NCBI RefSeq assembly: GCF_000442255.1
Contig: NZ_KE557276.1
Coordinates: 240,877-304,876, forward strand
Reading direction: 5' to 3'
Source of the DNA: Salipiger mucosus DSM 16094
GTDB lineage: Bacteria > Pseudomonadota > Alphaproteobacteria > Rhodobacterales > Rhodobacteraceae
Length of the DNA stretch: 64,000 nt
Positions 50,951 to 60,796 of this stretch are shown here, in pieces (the stretch's first letter is position 1; the number at the start of each line of letters is the position of its first letter). The translations under genes and the position numbers were made by a program. The notes beneath the pieces are model-generated. The model was not told where the DNA came from. It made no database searches and saw nothing but the letters and a program-made list of their open reading frames with translations.

Positions 50951-51673
50951 ATGCGATCCTCGAAATCCCGCTCGCGGTCGAAGAACAACCGCAACCGCAA
51001 TTCGCTGGGCAATGTCGTCAACCGCGTGTTCGACAGCAGTGGCCCCGAAGGCAAGGTGCGCGGCACGCCGCAGCAGATCATCGACAAGTACAACCAGCTG
51101 GCCCGCGACGCCTCGCTCGGGAACGACCGCGTGGCGATGGAGAACTTCCAGCAGCACGCCGAGCACTACATGCGCATGCTGTCGGAGGCGCAGAAGGAAG
51201 CCGATCAGCGCCGCGAACAGCAGGAGCGGGAGAACCGCGAACGCCAGGCGCAGCGCGACCGCGAACGCGCCGAGCGCGATGCGCAGAAGCAGGCCGAGCG
51301 CGAGGAGTCCAAACCCGACGAGAGCGGGCAGCAGGCGCCTGAAGGCGGCGGCAACGGTGGCAACAGCAACAGTGGCGGCAAAGGCGGCAGCGGCGGTGGC
51401 GACACCGGCGGCGCGCAGCAGTCCGACGTGCTGGACCTGGGCGGCGACGACAGCGACAGCGGCCTGGTGGAGACGCCGGAGAACCGCAGCTCGGGCGAGA
51501 AGGCCGAGAAGTCCGACAAGCCGGAGAAGCCCAAGCGCAGCCGCAGCCCGCGCAAGCCGCGCAAGCCGGCCAAGACCGAGGACAACTCGGGCGAAGGCGA
51601 CAAGGCGGAGAAGTCCGACAAGGGCGGCGACGGCAAGTCGGGCGAGCCCACGACTTCGGACGCCGCCGAATAA
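50951..51673 (+). CDS. DUF4167 domain-containing protein
   Basis: The 240-residue protein has an N-terminal DUF4167 domain (RSRSKNNRNRNSLGNVVNRV; QIIDKYNQLARDASLGNDRV; NFQQHAEHYMRMLSEAQ), followed by a long low-complexity tail: a Glu/Arg-rich coiled-coil (QQERENRERQAQRDRERAER), Gly/Asn runs and Lys/Pro/Ser repeats (EKSDKPEKPKRS). The family is alphaproteobacterial and its function unknown; the basic N terminus suggests RNA or DNA contact. Start at MRSSKSRSRS. It follows prmC with a 224-base gap that holds no other gene I can see. Confidence 0.88.
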   Translation: MRSSKSRSRSKNNRNRNSLGNVVNRVFDSSGPEGKVRGTPQQIIDKYNQLARDASLGNDRVAMENFQQHAEHYMRMLSEAQKEADQRREQQERENRERQAQRDRERAERDAQKQAEREESKPDESGQQAPEGGGNGGNSNSGGKGGSGGGDTGGAQQSDVLDLGGDDSDSGLVETPENRSSGEKAEKSDKPEKPKRSRSPRKPRKPAKTEDNSGEGDKAEKSDKGGDGKSGEPTTSDAAE

Positions 51674-51700
51674 GGCCGGCGGGTCGCGAGCGGCCCGTCT

Positions 51701-52537
51701 TCAGGCCAGTTCGCGGGCCAGTGCGCAGAAGCGTTCGAGCGAGACCTGCTCGGCCCGCATGGTGGGCTCGATGCCCGCGCGTTCCAGAACGGATTCGATC
51801 TCGGGCGACAGGCCCTTCAGCGCGGCGCGCAGCATCTTGCGGCGCTGGTTGAAGGCCGTCGCCACGACGCGTTCCAGCACCTTGGGATCGGCCGGAAAGC
51901 GCGGCTCGGGCAGGGCGCGCAGGTGCACCACGGCCGAGGCCACCTTGGGGGCCGGCGTGAAGGCCGAGGGCGGCAGGCCGAGGACGATGCGCGCCTCGCA
52001 GCGCCACTGGGCCAGCACCGCGAGCCGTCCGTAGGCCTTGTTCCCCGGCTGCGCGACGATGCGCTCGGCCACCTCGCGCTGGAACATGAGCGTGAGCGTC
52101 TGCCAGAAGGGCGGCCAGTCGTCCGGCGTGAGCCAGCGCACCAGAAGCTCGGTGCCGACGTTGTAGGGCAGGTTGGCGCAGACCGCGATGGGCGGGCTCA
52201 GGTGCGCCAGCGGATCGACCTGCAGCGCGTCGCCCTGGATCACCTCGAGCCGTCCGGGATAGGCCTGCGCGATCTGCTCGAGCGCGGGCAGGCAGCGCGC
52301 GTCCTTCTCGATGGCGAGCACGCGGCGGGCGCCCTCGGCCAGCAGCCCGCGGGTGAGACCGCCCGGGCCGGGACCGATTTCCAGCACGTCCATACCCGAG
52401 AGGTCGCCCGCCTGCCGCGCGATCTTGGCGGTGAGGTTGAGGTCCAGCAGGAAGTTCTGCCCCAGCGCCTTGCGCGCGCGCAGATCGTGCGAGGCGATGA
52501 CCTCGCGCAGGGGCGGGAGTCCGTCGATGGTGCTCAT
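51701..52537 (-). CDS. rsmA: 16S rRNA (adenine1518/1519-N6)-dimethyltransferase
   Basis: This 278-residue enzyme (KsgA) dimethylates two adenines in helix 45 of 16S rRNA. Motifs are [21 protein letters not shown] motif [20 protein letters not shown] and catalytic [12 protein letters not shown] (NLPY near residue 120), with the C-terminal helical domain ([20 protein letters not shown]). The gene lies 81 bases after pdxA on the same strand. Confidence 0.96.
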   Translation of the reverse strand: MSTIDGLPPLREVIASHDLRARKALGQNFLLDLNLTAKIARQAGDLSGMDVLEIGPGPGGLTRGLLAEGARRVLAIEKDARCLPALEQIAQAYPGRLEVIQGDALQVDPLAHLSPPIAVCANLPYNVGTELLVRWLTPDDWPPFWQTLTLMFQREVAERIVAQPGNKAYGRLAVLAQWRCEARIVLGLPPSAFTPAPKVASAVVHLRALPEPRFPADPKVLERVVATAFNQRRKMLRAALKGLSPEIESVLERAGIEPTMRAEQVSLERFCALARELA

Positions 52538-52618
52538 GCTGTGGCCTGACCTGTCATGGTCCGACCGGGATACGCCGGGGCCGCGCGGGGGGCAATGCCC
52601 CTGCGGACTTCGCGCCGC

Positions 52619-53590
52619 TCAGGCGGTGCCGCCGGCCAGCCGCCAGGCGAGGCGCAGGGCGGCGAGCGTCGAGGAAGGATTCGCCAGCCCCTTGCCCGCG
52701 ATGTCGAAGGCGGTGCCGTGATCGGGCGAGGTGCGGATGAAGGGCAGGCCGAGGGTGACGTTGACGCCCTCGTCGAAGGCCAGCGTCTTGATCGGGATGA
52801 GCGCCTGGTCGTGATACATGCAGACCGCCGCGTCGTAGCGCGCCCGGGCCCGCGCGTGGAACATGGTGTCGGCGGGCAGCGGCCCGGCGATGTCCATGCC
52901 CTCGGCGCGGAGGCGGTCGAGGACCGGCGCGATCATCTCGATTTCCTCGCGGCCCATGCGGCCGCCCTCGCCGGCGTGGGGGTTGAGGCCCGCGACGGCG
53001 ATGCGCGGCTGCGCGATGCCGAAGCGCTCGATCAGCGCGGTGTGGGTGATGCGCAGGCGCTTTTCCAAAAGCTCGGGAGTGAGCGCGGCGGGCACCTCGG
53101 AGACGGGAATGTGGATCGTGGCAGGCACGACGCGCAGGGTGTCGCTGGCCAGCATCATGACCACCTCGTCGACGCCCGCGAGCGCGGCGAGAAATTCCGT
53201 GTGGCCGGGATAGGCGAAATCTGCGCCCTCAATCAGCGCCTGCTTGGAGATCGGCAGGGTGCAGAGCCCGGAGGCCGCGCCCGACATGGCCAGCGCGACG
53301 CCGCGCTCGATGGCGGTGACGACGCCCGCGGCCTGCGCGGGCTGCGGCGTGCCGGGCACGCGGGGGCCGGGCATGTCGATCGGCAGCACGGGCAGGCCGT
53401 CGCGGGCGGCCTGCGGGGCCTCGGAGATGTCGCCGATCTCGACGTGCGGCACGGTGCCCGGCAGGTGGCCCGGCGCGCCGATCAACGCGAAGGGCAGGTC
53501 GGTGCCGAGGATTTCCCACGCGGCCTCGGCCAGTTCGGGGCCGATGCCGGAGGGCTCTCCGCAGCTGAGCGCAATGGGCGCGGGGCTCAT
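52619..53590 (-). CDS. pdxA: 4-hydroxythreonine-4-phosphate dehydrogenase
   Basis: This 323-residue enzyme of pyridoxal phosphate synthesis has an N terminus IALSCGEPSGIGPELAEAAW, metal-binding histidines in HTALIERFGI, LNPHAGEGGRMG and YHDQALIPIKTLAFDEG, and the GLPFIRTSPDHGTAFDIAGKG segment. Its ATG overlaps the surA-like stop as ATGA (53587-53590), so the whole lptF-to-pdxA block is translationally chained. Confidence 0.96.
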   Translation of the reverse strand: MSPAPIALSCGEPSGIGPELAEAAWEILGTDLPFALIGAPGHLPGTVPHVEIGDISEAPQAARDGLPVLPIDMPGPRVPGTPQPAQAAGVVTAIERGVALAMSGAASGLCTLPISKQALIEGADFAYPGHTEFLAALAGVDEVVMMLASDTLRVVPATIHIPVSEVPAALTPELLEKRLRITHTALIERFGIAQPRIAVAGLNPHAGEGGRMGREEIEMIAPVLDRLRAEGMDIAGPLPADTMFHARARARYDAAVCMYHDQALIPIKTLAFDEGVNVTLGLPFIRTSPDHGTAFDIAGKGLANPSSTLAALRLAWRLAGGTA

Positions 53591-54816
53591 TTCTCGACGA
53601 TGCGGGCGTCGGCGCGCAGCTGCGCGAGGTAGCTTTCCGAGAGCGCGGTCAGCCGGCGGTTGCGCAGGCTCATGGTGACCTGCTGGCGGTCGGCGTCCTC
53701 GTTCGCGGCGACGGTGCGGCCGCAGAGCATCAGGAAGACCAGCGTCTGTCCGCCCGAGCGCGTGAGCGCGGTCGAGACCTCGCCGGCGTCGAGCTTGGAC
53801 AGCTCGTAGGCGATGTCGGTCGGGATCTCGGAAGGCGGCAGGGTCTGGCGGTCGAGCACCTCGGGGGGCTGGCCCTGGGCGACGGCGTAGAGGTCGTCGC
53901 AGCGGTCGACCTGCTCATCGAGGACGCGGGCGCGGGCCAGCGTCTCGGCCGAGCGGCCGCCGGGCATGTAGTAGGCGGCGTATTCCAGCGCGCCGATCTC
54001 GGGCGCGGAATAACCGGTCTCCTCGATGTCGCGCATCTGGAAGAGCGCGATGGCGCCCTGCACCGGGATCGGGTCGGTCACCTCGCCCGGGGCAAGGCCG
54101 AGGACCAGCGGCTGAAGCGGCGGCGGCAGCTCGGTCAGGTTCTGCCAGGGCAGGCGGCCGCCGTTCTCGCGGGTCGCGGTGGCGGAATACTGGCGCGCGG
54201 CGGCGGAGAACTCGGAGGTCGAGGTCATGCCGGCGATCTGGTTGGCGCGGGCGCGGATCGCCTCTTCCTGTCCGCGCTGCAGCGGCATGATGATCTCGGA
54301 GAGCAGGACGCGCACGTTCGAGCCGCCCGAGCCGCCGGCCGAGAGGGCGCGGTCGATCTCGTCCTCGCTGACCGAGGCGCGGTTGGCGAAGCGGGCGCGC
54401 ACCAGCTCGCGCCAGGCGAAGCCGGCCGTCACGAAGTCGCGGAAGGTCTGCTCGGCGACGCCGGCGCCCGCGAGCGCCTGCACGAATTCCTCGCGGCTGA
54501 GGTCGGCGCGGCCGGCGAATTCCTCCATCCCGTCGAGGATCTCCTGCTCGCTCGGGCTGATGCCCGCGTTCTCGGCGGCGGCCATCTTGAGCCGGTCCTC
54601 GATGAGCTGTTCGCGGGCGACCTCCTGCGGGTTGCCCGGCGAGTTGAGGAGGGTCAGCATGCGCGCGCGCTGCTGGATCTCGTAGCCGGTGATGACCTTC
54701 TCGTCGACGACGATGGCGGGCGAGAAGAGGCCCTGCGCGCCGGCGGAGAGCGGCGCGAGGGCGCAGCCTGCGGCCAGGACCAGGGCGCGGAGGATGCGGG
54801 CCGGGGTCAGTTGCAT
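53587..54816 (-). CDS. surA: SurA-like periplasmic peptidylprolyl isomerase/chaperone
   Basis: The 409-residue protein has a signal peptide (LRALVLAAGCALAPLSAGAQ), a SurA N-terminal chaperone domain (AIVVDEKVITGYEIQQRARM; ISPSEQEILDGMEEFAGRAD) and one parvulin-like PPIase region (EIIMPLQRGQEEAIRARANQ; QNLTELPPPLQPLVLGLAPG). It escorts outer-membrane proteins such as the LptD encoded directly upstream, which it overlaps by 10 bases. The start is set at MQLTPARILRA, where the signal peptide begins. Confidence 0.92.
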   Translation of the reverse strand: MQLTPARILRALVLAAGCALAPLSAGAQGLFSPAIVVDEKVITGYEIQQRARMLTLLNSPGNPQEVAREQLIEDRLKMAAAENAGISPSEQEILDGMEEFAGRADLSREEFVQALAGAGVAEQTFRDFVTAGFAWRELVRARFANRASVSEDEIDRALSAGGSGGSNVRVLLSEIIMPLQRGQEEAIRARANQIAGMTSTSEFSAAARQYSATATRENGGRLPWQNLTELPPPLQPLVLGLAPGEVTDPIPVQGAIALFQMRDIEETGYSAPEIGALEYAAYYMPGGRSAETLARARVLDEQVDRCDDLYAVAQGQPPEVLDRQTLPPSEIPTDIAYELSKLDAGEVSTALTRSGGQTLVFLMLCGRTVAANEDADRQQVTMSLRNRRLTALSESYLAQLRADARIVEK

Positions 54817-56972
54817 GTGCGGCGATACTCCTTGTCGCTTTCGGATGTGCCGAAGCCCGTCAGCGCGACGGTCAGGCCGAAATCGGTCGACGGTTCGAGG
54901 TTCGTGGAGGACGCGAACTTGCGCAAGACCGTAAAGTCCACCTGGATGCACTCGGTGCGGTATTGCAGGCCCAGGCCCGCGCGGTCAAGCCGCTGGTCGG
55001 CAAGGTCGTAGCGCCATTCTGCCGAACTCGTCCAGTGGCGGTTCACGCGGTAGGAGCCGTCGAAGCCCCATTCCGACTGTGTCTCGTCGCGCTCTTCGGC
55101 GGCGTCCTGCACCAGCAGCACGTAGGAGGCGCCGAGATCCATGCGCGCGTTGGACCAGGCGGCGCGGCCCTCGGCCTTGTCGAAGTCGCCTGCGCCGTCG
55201 AGCAGCCCGCGCGCCGAGATCGAGAGCCCCAGCGGATGGGTGAATCCGCCCGCGAGAAGCCAGTCCGAGGTTTCGCCGTAGAGCCCGGAGGAGCGCGAGA
55301 AGGCCGGGTCGTCCCGGTCGTGCCAGACGCGGCCCAGCGTGAGGCCCGCGGTCCAGCCGCCGGCGCCCTCGTGCAGCCAGCGCAGGCCGGCGGCGAGGCT
55401 CTCGCCGCGCTCGCGCCGGTCGCCGGCCGGGAAGCGCGAGAGCGAGAGCAGGTTGGCCTCGTCGAACTCGACGCGGGTGCTTTCGTCGGCTGCCACGCGG
55501 GAGCGATCCCCGCCGACCCAGCCGTATTGCAGCACCGGCTCGAGCAGCGAGCGCCCGCCGCCCGCGCCGCGCCGGGCGAAGGGCCAGCGCAGCTCGAGCG
55601 CGGCGCCGGGGGTGAGCTGGCTCACGTCGCTTTCGGAGGCGGCGTCCTGACGGATGGCGTAGCGGTCGGCCCAGAGGTGCAGCGAGGCGCCCGCGCGCAG
55701 GCCCAGCGGCAGGGTCCAGCGGTCGCGCCAGCTTGCCTCGAGGCCCAGCCGGGCGACGTCGCGGCCATCGACGATGGAGTCCTCGTCCGGCCCGTCGATG
55801 TCGAGGTCCGAGGTCCGGTAGTGTGCATGCACCTGCGCGCCCACGCGCAGCTCGCCGCCGAGGCGCTGCGGGAAGAAGCGGCGCTCGTAGCGGCTGTGGG
55901 CGACGAGGGAGGGCAGCGTCTCGTCCTGCTCGCTCGCGCGGAGCGATTGGTAGCGGGTGATCGCGGACTGGATCAGGCTGTCGCGCCGGACGCGGGTGAC
56001 GGTGACGTTGCTGTCGAGGCGTTCCTTGTCGGCGTAGTCGTAGTCGTTGAGATAGGCCTCGTCCGAGACGTACTCGAGGTCGAAGTCCAGCGTGTAGCCG
56101 TCGCGCAGCCCGAAGCGCCCTTCGGCGAAGAGGTAGCCCCGCGCCTCGCCGGGAAGCAGCGTGTCGCGCGTGAGGGCGCTGTCGACCACCAGGTCGCCGT
56201 AGGCGAAGGCGCGGCGGTAGCGCGCCTCGAGCGTCTTGGTGACCGGCGAGATATAGGGCGTGAGCGTCACGTCCTGGTGGTCGCCCAGCGGCACGAAGTA
56301 GGGCGTCTTGATGCCGAAGCCCAGCAGGGTCGAGCTGCGCACCGAGGGGATCAGGAAGCCCGGCGCGCGGTCGAGCGTGGGGTCGGGCAGGCGCAGGCGG
56401 GGCAGCCAGAAGACGGGGATGTCGAGCACCCGCAGCTGGGCGTTGTCGAAGTAGAGCTGCTGCGCCTCCTGGTCGTGGACGACGCGGCTGGCGCGGATCT
56501 GCCAGAGCGGCACCTCGCCCGGGCCGCAGACCTGGCAGGAGGTCACGGCGACGCGCGAGAGCTGGGTGTAGCGGCCCTCGGCCCGGCGGGCCTCGACGGC
56601 GGCGAGCTGCAGCTGTTCGTCGAGCACCATGCGGGCGCCGCGCAGCAGCCCGTTGCGGAAGCCCTCGTCGAGCTCGGCCGCCTCGGCGGTGAGGATGTTG
56701 CCCTGTGCGTCGGTGAGCCGCAGCGGCCCCTCGATGTCGAGCCGGCCGGCCTGCTGGTCGTAGACGATGCGCGTGGCGGTGAGGCGGGCGCCGTCGTGCA
56801 GCGCCTCGACGTTGCCGGTGGCCACGAGGCGTTCGCGGTCCTCGACGAAGACGCGGTCGGCCACGAGCAGCGCGGGCTCGGTCGCGTCGTCCTGCGCGCG
56901 GGCGGGCAGGGTGGCGAGCGCGGCAAGCGCCAGCGCGGTCAGCAGCAGGCGCGCGAGGGCTGCGGGTCTCAT
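54807..56972 (-). CDS. lptD: LPS-assembly protein LptD
   Basis: This 721-residue outer-membrane barrel inserts lipopolysaccharide into the outer leaflet. It has a signal peptide (LLLTALALAALATLPARAQ), then an N-terminal jellyroll LptA/OstA-like domain (ADRVFVEDRERLVATGNVEA; GARLTATRIVYDQQAGRLDI) and a C-terminal beta-barrel ending in aromatic strands (LGLQYRTECIQVDFTVLRKF). Cysteines at SCQVCGPGEVP and in the extreme C-terminal YRRTCN are placed to form the inter-domain disulfides. The ATG overlaps the lptG stop (ATGA). Confidence 0.95.
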   Translation of the reverse strand: MRPAALARLLLTALALAALATLPARAQDDATEPALLVADRVFVEDRERLVATGNVEALHDGARLTATRIVYDQQAGRLDIEGPLRLTDAQGNILTAEAAELDEGFRNGLLRGARMVLDEQLQLAAVEARRAEGRYTQLSRVAVTSCQVCGPGEVPLWQIRASRVVHDQEAQQLYFDNAQLRVLDIPVFWLPRLRLPDPTLDRAPGFLIPSVRSSTLLGFGIKTPYFVPLGDHQDVTLTPYISPVTKTLEARYRRAFAYGDLVVDSALTRDTLLPGEARGYLFAEGRFGLRDGYTLDFDLEYVSDEAYLNDYDYADKERLDSNVTVTRVRRDSLIQSAITRYQSLRASEQDETLPSLVAHSRYERRFFPQRLGGELRVGAQVHAHYRTSDLDIDGPDEDSIVDGRDVARLGLEASWRDRWTLPLGLRAGASLHLWADRYAIRQDAASESDVSQLTPGAALELRWPFARRGAGGGRSLLEPVLQYGWVGGDRSRVAADESTRVEFDEANLLSLSRFPAGDRRERGESLAAGLRWLHEGAGGWTAGLTLGRVWHDRDDPAFSRSSGLYGETSDWLLAGGFTHPLGLSISARGLLDGAGDFDKAEGRAAWSNARMDLGASYVLLVQDAAEERDETQSEWGFDGSYRVNRHWTSSAEWRYDLADQRLDRAGLGLQYRTECIQVDFTVLRKFASSTNLEPSTDFGLTVALTGFGTSESDKEYRRTCN

Positions 56973-58063
56973 CCTTCCTCCCTTTGCAGCACCACGCCGA
57001 GCGCCAGCAGGAGCGAGGCGACGGGCGGTGTCCAGGCGGCGAGGATCGGGTCCAGCTGCCCGTTCTCGCCCATGATCTGCGCGAAGTTGCGCACGTAGTA
57101 GAGGCCGAAGCCCAGCAGCACGGCGGTCAGCACCGAGAGCCCGGTGCGCGCCAGCCGGGCCGGGCGCATGGTGACGCCCGCGGCCACCAGGACCATTGCC
57201 ACGAGAAAGAGCGGACGCGCCAGTTCCATCTGCAGCCAGACCTCGTGACGTCGCGCCGAGAAGCCCGCCTCCTCGAGACCGGCGATGAACTGCGGCATGT
57301 CCCAGATCGAGATCGCCGAGGGCTGGCCGAAGCGGTCGCGGATGCCGTCCTGCGTGAGCGAGGAGGGGATGCGCAGCTCGTCGTGCGGCTGGGAGCTGGC
57401 CTCGGGGTTGAGGCCGGCGGTCAGCGGCCATGCCTTGGCCTCTGCCAGCACCCATGCGCCGTCGTCGAGCCGGGCCTGCTGCGCCTCGACCCGGCGCACG
57501 AGCCCGCCGGAGGGGGCATAGGCGTAGAAGGTGACGTCGTAGAGCACCGAGGCGTCCGGGTTGGTGCGGGCGGCGCGGATCACGGTCTGGCCCGCGAGCC
57601 CGCCCTGGCGCAGCCAGAGCCCCTCGGCCCCGATCGAGAGCACCGAACCGCCGCCGGTGTCGTAGAGCTCGCCGAGGTCGGCGGAGCGCTTGGAGGTCGC
57701 GGCGACGATGGGGTTGAACATCGCGACCGCGAGCCCGCCGATGAGCGCCGCGACGAAGACCGGCCCGGCGAGGGCGGCCAGCCCGGAGCGGCCGGCGGCG
57801 CGGGCCACCACCAGCTCGGAGCTGCGCGCGAGCGCGACGAAGAGCGAGACGGTGGCGAGGATCATCACCAGCGGCAGGATCTCGTAGAGGCCGGAGGGCA
57901 GGTTCAGCAGAACGATCTGCATGACCTGCCCGAAGCGCACGTCCGAGTCGAAGTTGCGCAGCTGCTCGACGAGGTCCACGAGCCCGATGAAGAGCGCGAA
58001 GATCGCGAGGATCGCGAGGAAGAACCACAGGAAGCGGCGGGCGAAGTAGCGGTGCAGGATCAT
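56969..58063 (-). CDS. lptG: LPS export ABC transporter permease LptG
   Basis: This 364-residue inner-membrane permease is half of the LptB2FG extractor. It has N-terminal helices (FLWFFLAILAIFALFIGLVD; VMQIVLLNLPSGLYEILPLV), a periplasmic beta-jellyroll (QTVIRAARTNPDASVLYDVT) and C-terminal helices (LFLVAMVLVAAGVTMRP; LGFGLYYVRNFAQIMGENG). It overlaps lptF by ATGA at its start and lptD at its end. The order F-G-D-SurA links LPS extraction with outer-membrane assembly. Confidence 0.94.
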   Translation of the reverse strand: MILHRYFARRFLWFFLAILAIFALFIGLVDLVEQLRNFDSDVRFGQVMQIVLLNLPSGLYEILPLVMILATVSLFVALARSSELVVARAAGRSGLAALAGPVFVAALIGGLAVAMFNPIVAATSKRSADLGELYDTGGGSVLSIGAEGLWLRQGGLAGQTVIRAARTNPDASVLYDVTFYAYAPSGGLVRRVEAQQARLDDGAWVLAEAKAWPLTAGLNPEASSQPHDELRIPSSLTQDGIRDRFGQPSAISIWDMPQFIAGLEEAGFSARRHEVWLQMELARPLFLVAMVLVAAGVTMRPARLARTGLSVLTAVLLGFGLYYVRNFAQIMGENGQLDPILAAWTPPVASLLLALGVVLQREEG

Positions 58064-59193
58064 GCCGCGGCCTCGGTCGATGCGGAGCGGCGCGCGGGCC
58101 GGAAGGGCCGGCTGGCGCGGTGCAGCAGCAAGCCGGTCATGGCGAGCCCGAGCACGCTGGGCAGGTAGATCGCCGGCCAGAGCGCGGCATTGGCGCGCAC
58201 CGGGTCGGCGATGACGCTTTCCACGAGCTTGACCAGCACCAGCAGGAAGATCGCGCCCACGACCTGCCGGGTGACGCCGAAACGCGAGTAGCTGGCCGTC
58301 ATGAGCGTGGCGTAGCCGATCAGCGCGGCGACGATGCACAGCAGCGGCTGCTGGAAGCGCATGTGCGCCTCCTCGAGCACTTCGCCGACGGAGTCGTCGA
58401 CCTCTTCGGCCACCGCCTGCGTGTCGGTCAGCAGCTCCCAGGTGGGCACCTGCCGGGCGCGGCGCGTGGGCGGGCCCTGGGCGGCGATGAGTTCGGTGAT
58501 GTCGTAGGTCAGCTCGTCGAAGTTGGTGGTCGAGAGGCGCTGGGTCTCGAGGTTCAGGGTCTGGGCCATGCCCTCGACCATGGCGAGGCGGGTCTGGTCG
58601 TCGCCGCGCAGGATGTAGGCGGTGCGGGCGGTGTAGGTCACCGCGCGGCCCTCGTTGCGGCGGTCGGACAGGAAGAGGTCCTGCAGCTCGCCCTCGGGGG
58701 TGATGTCGCGGATGTAGACGGTCACGCCGCGCACCGGGTGCAGGAAGGTGCCCTCGTGCAGGAGCCGGGCGCTGAGGGATTCCGAGATCTCGGATTCGCG
58801 CAGGCGCAGCTGGGCGATGGAGGCCGGCACGAGGACATGGGTGAGGATCGCCATCATCACGCCGATGATCGTGCCGAAGACCAGCACCGGCCGCGCCATG
58901 CGCCAGGGCGAGAGACCCGCGGCCTGCACCACGTTGATCTCGGAGTCGTTGGACATGCGGTTGGTGACGTAGACCGCCGCGCCGAAGGCCGCCATGGGCA
59001 GCACGATGGCCACCACGGCGGGCAGGCTGAGCGCGGTGAACTCGAGGAAGATGCCGCCCGAGTGACCGTCGGCGACAAGCTCGTCGAACAGCGACACCGC
59101 GCGGTTGACCCAGTAGACGAGCACCAGCACGAGCGCGAAAAACCCGAAGAGCACCATGAGTTGCGACAGCATGTACCTGTCGAATCTCTGCAC
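58060..59193 (-). CDS. lptF: LPS export ABC transporter permease LptF
   Basis: The 377-residue partner of LptG has N-terminal helices (LMVLFGFFALVLVLVYWVNR; ALSLPAVVAIVLPMAAFGAA), a periplasmic jellyroll (LHEGTFLHPVRGVTVYIRDI) and C-terminal helices (FQQPLLCIVAALIGYATLMT). The start is a GTG giving MQRFDRYMLSQ, which matches related LptF N termini and has a GGGGGGAA leader; an ATG 21 bases later would lose conserved residues. It is the first gene of the chained block and divergent from pepA. Confidence 0.94.
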   Translation of the reverse strand: MQRFDRYMLSQLMVLFGFFALVLVLVYWVNRAVSLFDELVADGHSGGIFLEFTALSLPAVVAIVLPMAAFGAAVYVTNRMSNDSEINVVQAAGLSPWRMARPVLVFGTIIGVMMAILTHVLVPASIAQLRLRESEISESLSARLLHEGTFLHPVRGVTVYIRDITPEGELQDLFLSDRRNEGRAVTYTARTAYILRGDDQTRLAMVEGMAQTLNLETQRLSTTNFDELTYDITELIAAQGPPTRRARQVPTWELLTDTQAVAEEVDDSVGEVLEEAHMRFQQPLLCIVAALIGYATLMTASYSRFGVTRQVVGAIFLLVLVKLVESVIADPVRANAALWPAIYLPSVLGLAMTGLLLHRASRPFRPARRSASTEAAA

Positions 59194-59318
59194 GCCGCCG
59201 TTCCCCCCAGAACTTCGTTTCGACAGACCCTAGAGTATCGCTCTGTGGGGGAAAAGGCTGCTCTGGTCAATGTCGCCTCGGGGGACTACCAATCGGGGAA
59301 ATCAACTGGGAGAGCCGC

Positions 59319-60791
59319 ATGACCGATCTGCGCGAGATCACCTTCGGAGAGCTTGAGCTGGACGCGCTCAAGGAGGCCACGGGCCGCGTGGCCCTGTTCG
59401 TCAACGCCGAGAGCCAGCTTGGCCGCGGCGCGCGCCGGGTGAACCGGCTGACGCGGGGCGCCGTGGCCCGCGCCACCGAGGGCGAGGCCTGGGACAAGCT
59501 GTCCGAGGGCGGCATCGTGAGCCTGGCCTGGCCGTCGGGGATGGCCGCGGAGGCGGTGGACATCGTCAAGATCGAGCGCCGGCCCGAGCCGGCGGCGGCG
59601 CGCAAGGCGGGCGCGGCGCTGGCCCGCCGCGCGGGCAGCGCGGGCATGACCGTGATCGCGGATGCCACGGCGCAGATGCCGCGCGTGGCGCAGGGGATCG
59701 CGCTGCGCAGCTACGATTTCACCGTGCACAAGAGCGACAAGGGCAAGACGCCCGCGCCGGCGCGCGTGCTCTGCGGCAAGCCCGAGGAGGTCTCGGCCGC
59801 CGCGGCGCCGCTGCTGGCGGAGGCCGAGGGCGTCTTCTTCACCCGCGACCTGGTGAACGAGCCCGCCAACGTGCTGACCACCACCGAGTTCGCCACCCGC
59901 CTCGAGGGGCTGCGCGAGCTGGGCGTCGAGGTCGAGGTGCTGGACGAGGACCGCATGGCCGAGCTTGGCATGGGCGCGCTGCTCTGCGTGGGGCAGGGCT
60001 CGGCCACGCCCTCGAAGCTGGTGGTCATGCGCTGGAAGGGCGCCGAGGGCGCGCCGCTCGCGCTGGTGGGCAAGGGCGTGGTCTTCGACACCGGCGGCAT
60101 CTCGCTCAAGCCCGCGGCGGGCATGGAGGACATGACCATGGACATGGGCGGCGCGGGCGTCGTCGCCGGGGTCATGAAGACCGTGGCGCGGCGCAAGGCG
60201 CCGGCGCACGTGGTGGGCCTCGTGGGGCTGGTCGAGAACATGCCCTCGAGCAACGCGGTGCGCCCGGGCGACGTGGTGCGCTCGATGAAGGGCGACACGG
60301 TGGAGGTGATCAACACCGACGCCGAGGGCCGGCTCGTGCTCTGCGACGTGATGTGGTACGCGCAGGAGACCGAGAAGCCCGCGGCGATGGTGGATCTCGC
60401 CACGCTCACCGGCGCCTGCATCGTGGCGCTGGGGCACGAGAACGCGGCGGTCTATTCCAACGACGACGCGGTGGTCGACGGCTTCCTCCGCGCCGCGAAG
60501 GACGAGGACGAGGGCGCCTGGCGGATGCCGCTGGGCAAGGCCTACGACGACATGCTGAAATCGCCGGTGGCGGACATGAAGAACGTGGGCGGCCGGCCCG
60601 CGGGCTCGATCACCGCGGCGCAGTTCCTCGGGCGCTTCGTCAAGAAAGAGACGCCCTGGATCCACCTCGACATCGCGGGCGTGGCGCACATCAAGGCGGG
60701 CACCGCGCTGGCGCCCGGCGGCGCGACCGGCTGGGGCGTCATGGCGCTCGACCGGATGATCCGCGACCGCTTCGAGACCGCCGGGGACTGA
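59319..60791 (+). CDS. pepA: leucyl aminopeptidase (M17)
   Basis: This 490-residue cytosolic two-zinc aminopeptidase has metal and catalytic motifs LVGKGVVFDTGGISLKPAAG near residue 250, MTMDMGGAGVVAGVMK and the diagnostic VINTDAEGRLVLCD near 330, with DLATLTGACIVALG after it. It cleaves N-terminal residues from peptides. In gammaproteobacteria pepA borders lptF and holC in the same arrangement seen here. Confidence 0.96.
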   Translation: MTDLREITFGELELDALKEATGRVALFVNAESQLGRGARRVNRLTRGAVARATEGEAWDKLSEGGIVSLAWPSGMAAEAVDIVKIERRPEPAAARKAGAALARRAGSAGMTVIADATAQMPRVAQGIALRSYDFTVHKSDKGKTPAPARVLCGKPEEVSAAAAPLLAEAEGVFFTRDLVNEPANVLTTTEFATRLEGLRELGVEVEVLDEDRMAELGMGALLCVGQGSATPSKLVVMRWKGAEGAPLALVGKGVVFDTGGISLKPAAGMEDMTMDMGGAGVVAGVMKTVARRKAPAHVVGLVGLVENMPSSNAVRPGDVVRSMKGDTVEVINTDAEGRLVLCDVMWYAQETEKPAAMVDLATLTGACIVALGHENAAVYSNDDAVVDGFLRAAKDEDEGAWRMPLGKAYDDMLKSPVADMKNVGGRPAGSITAAQFLGRFVKKETPWIHLDIAGVAHIKAGTALAPGGATGWGVMALDRMIRDRFETAGD

Positions 60792-60796
60792 ACGCC

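Noticed and set aside
54807-58028. A 1073-codon minus-strand frame suggesting an LptG-LptD fusion
   Set aside because: Residues before MRPAALARLLL are out-of-frame translation of lptG. LptD has its own signal peptide and an ATGA overlap with the lptG stop, so there are two separate genes.
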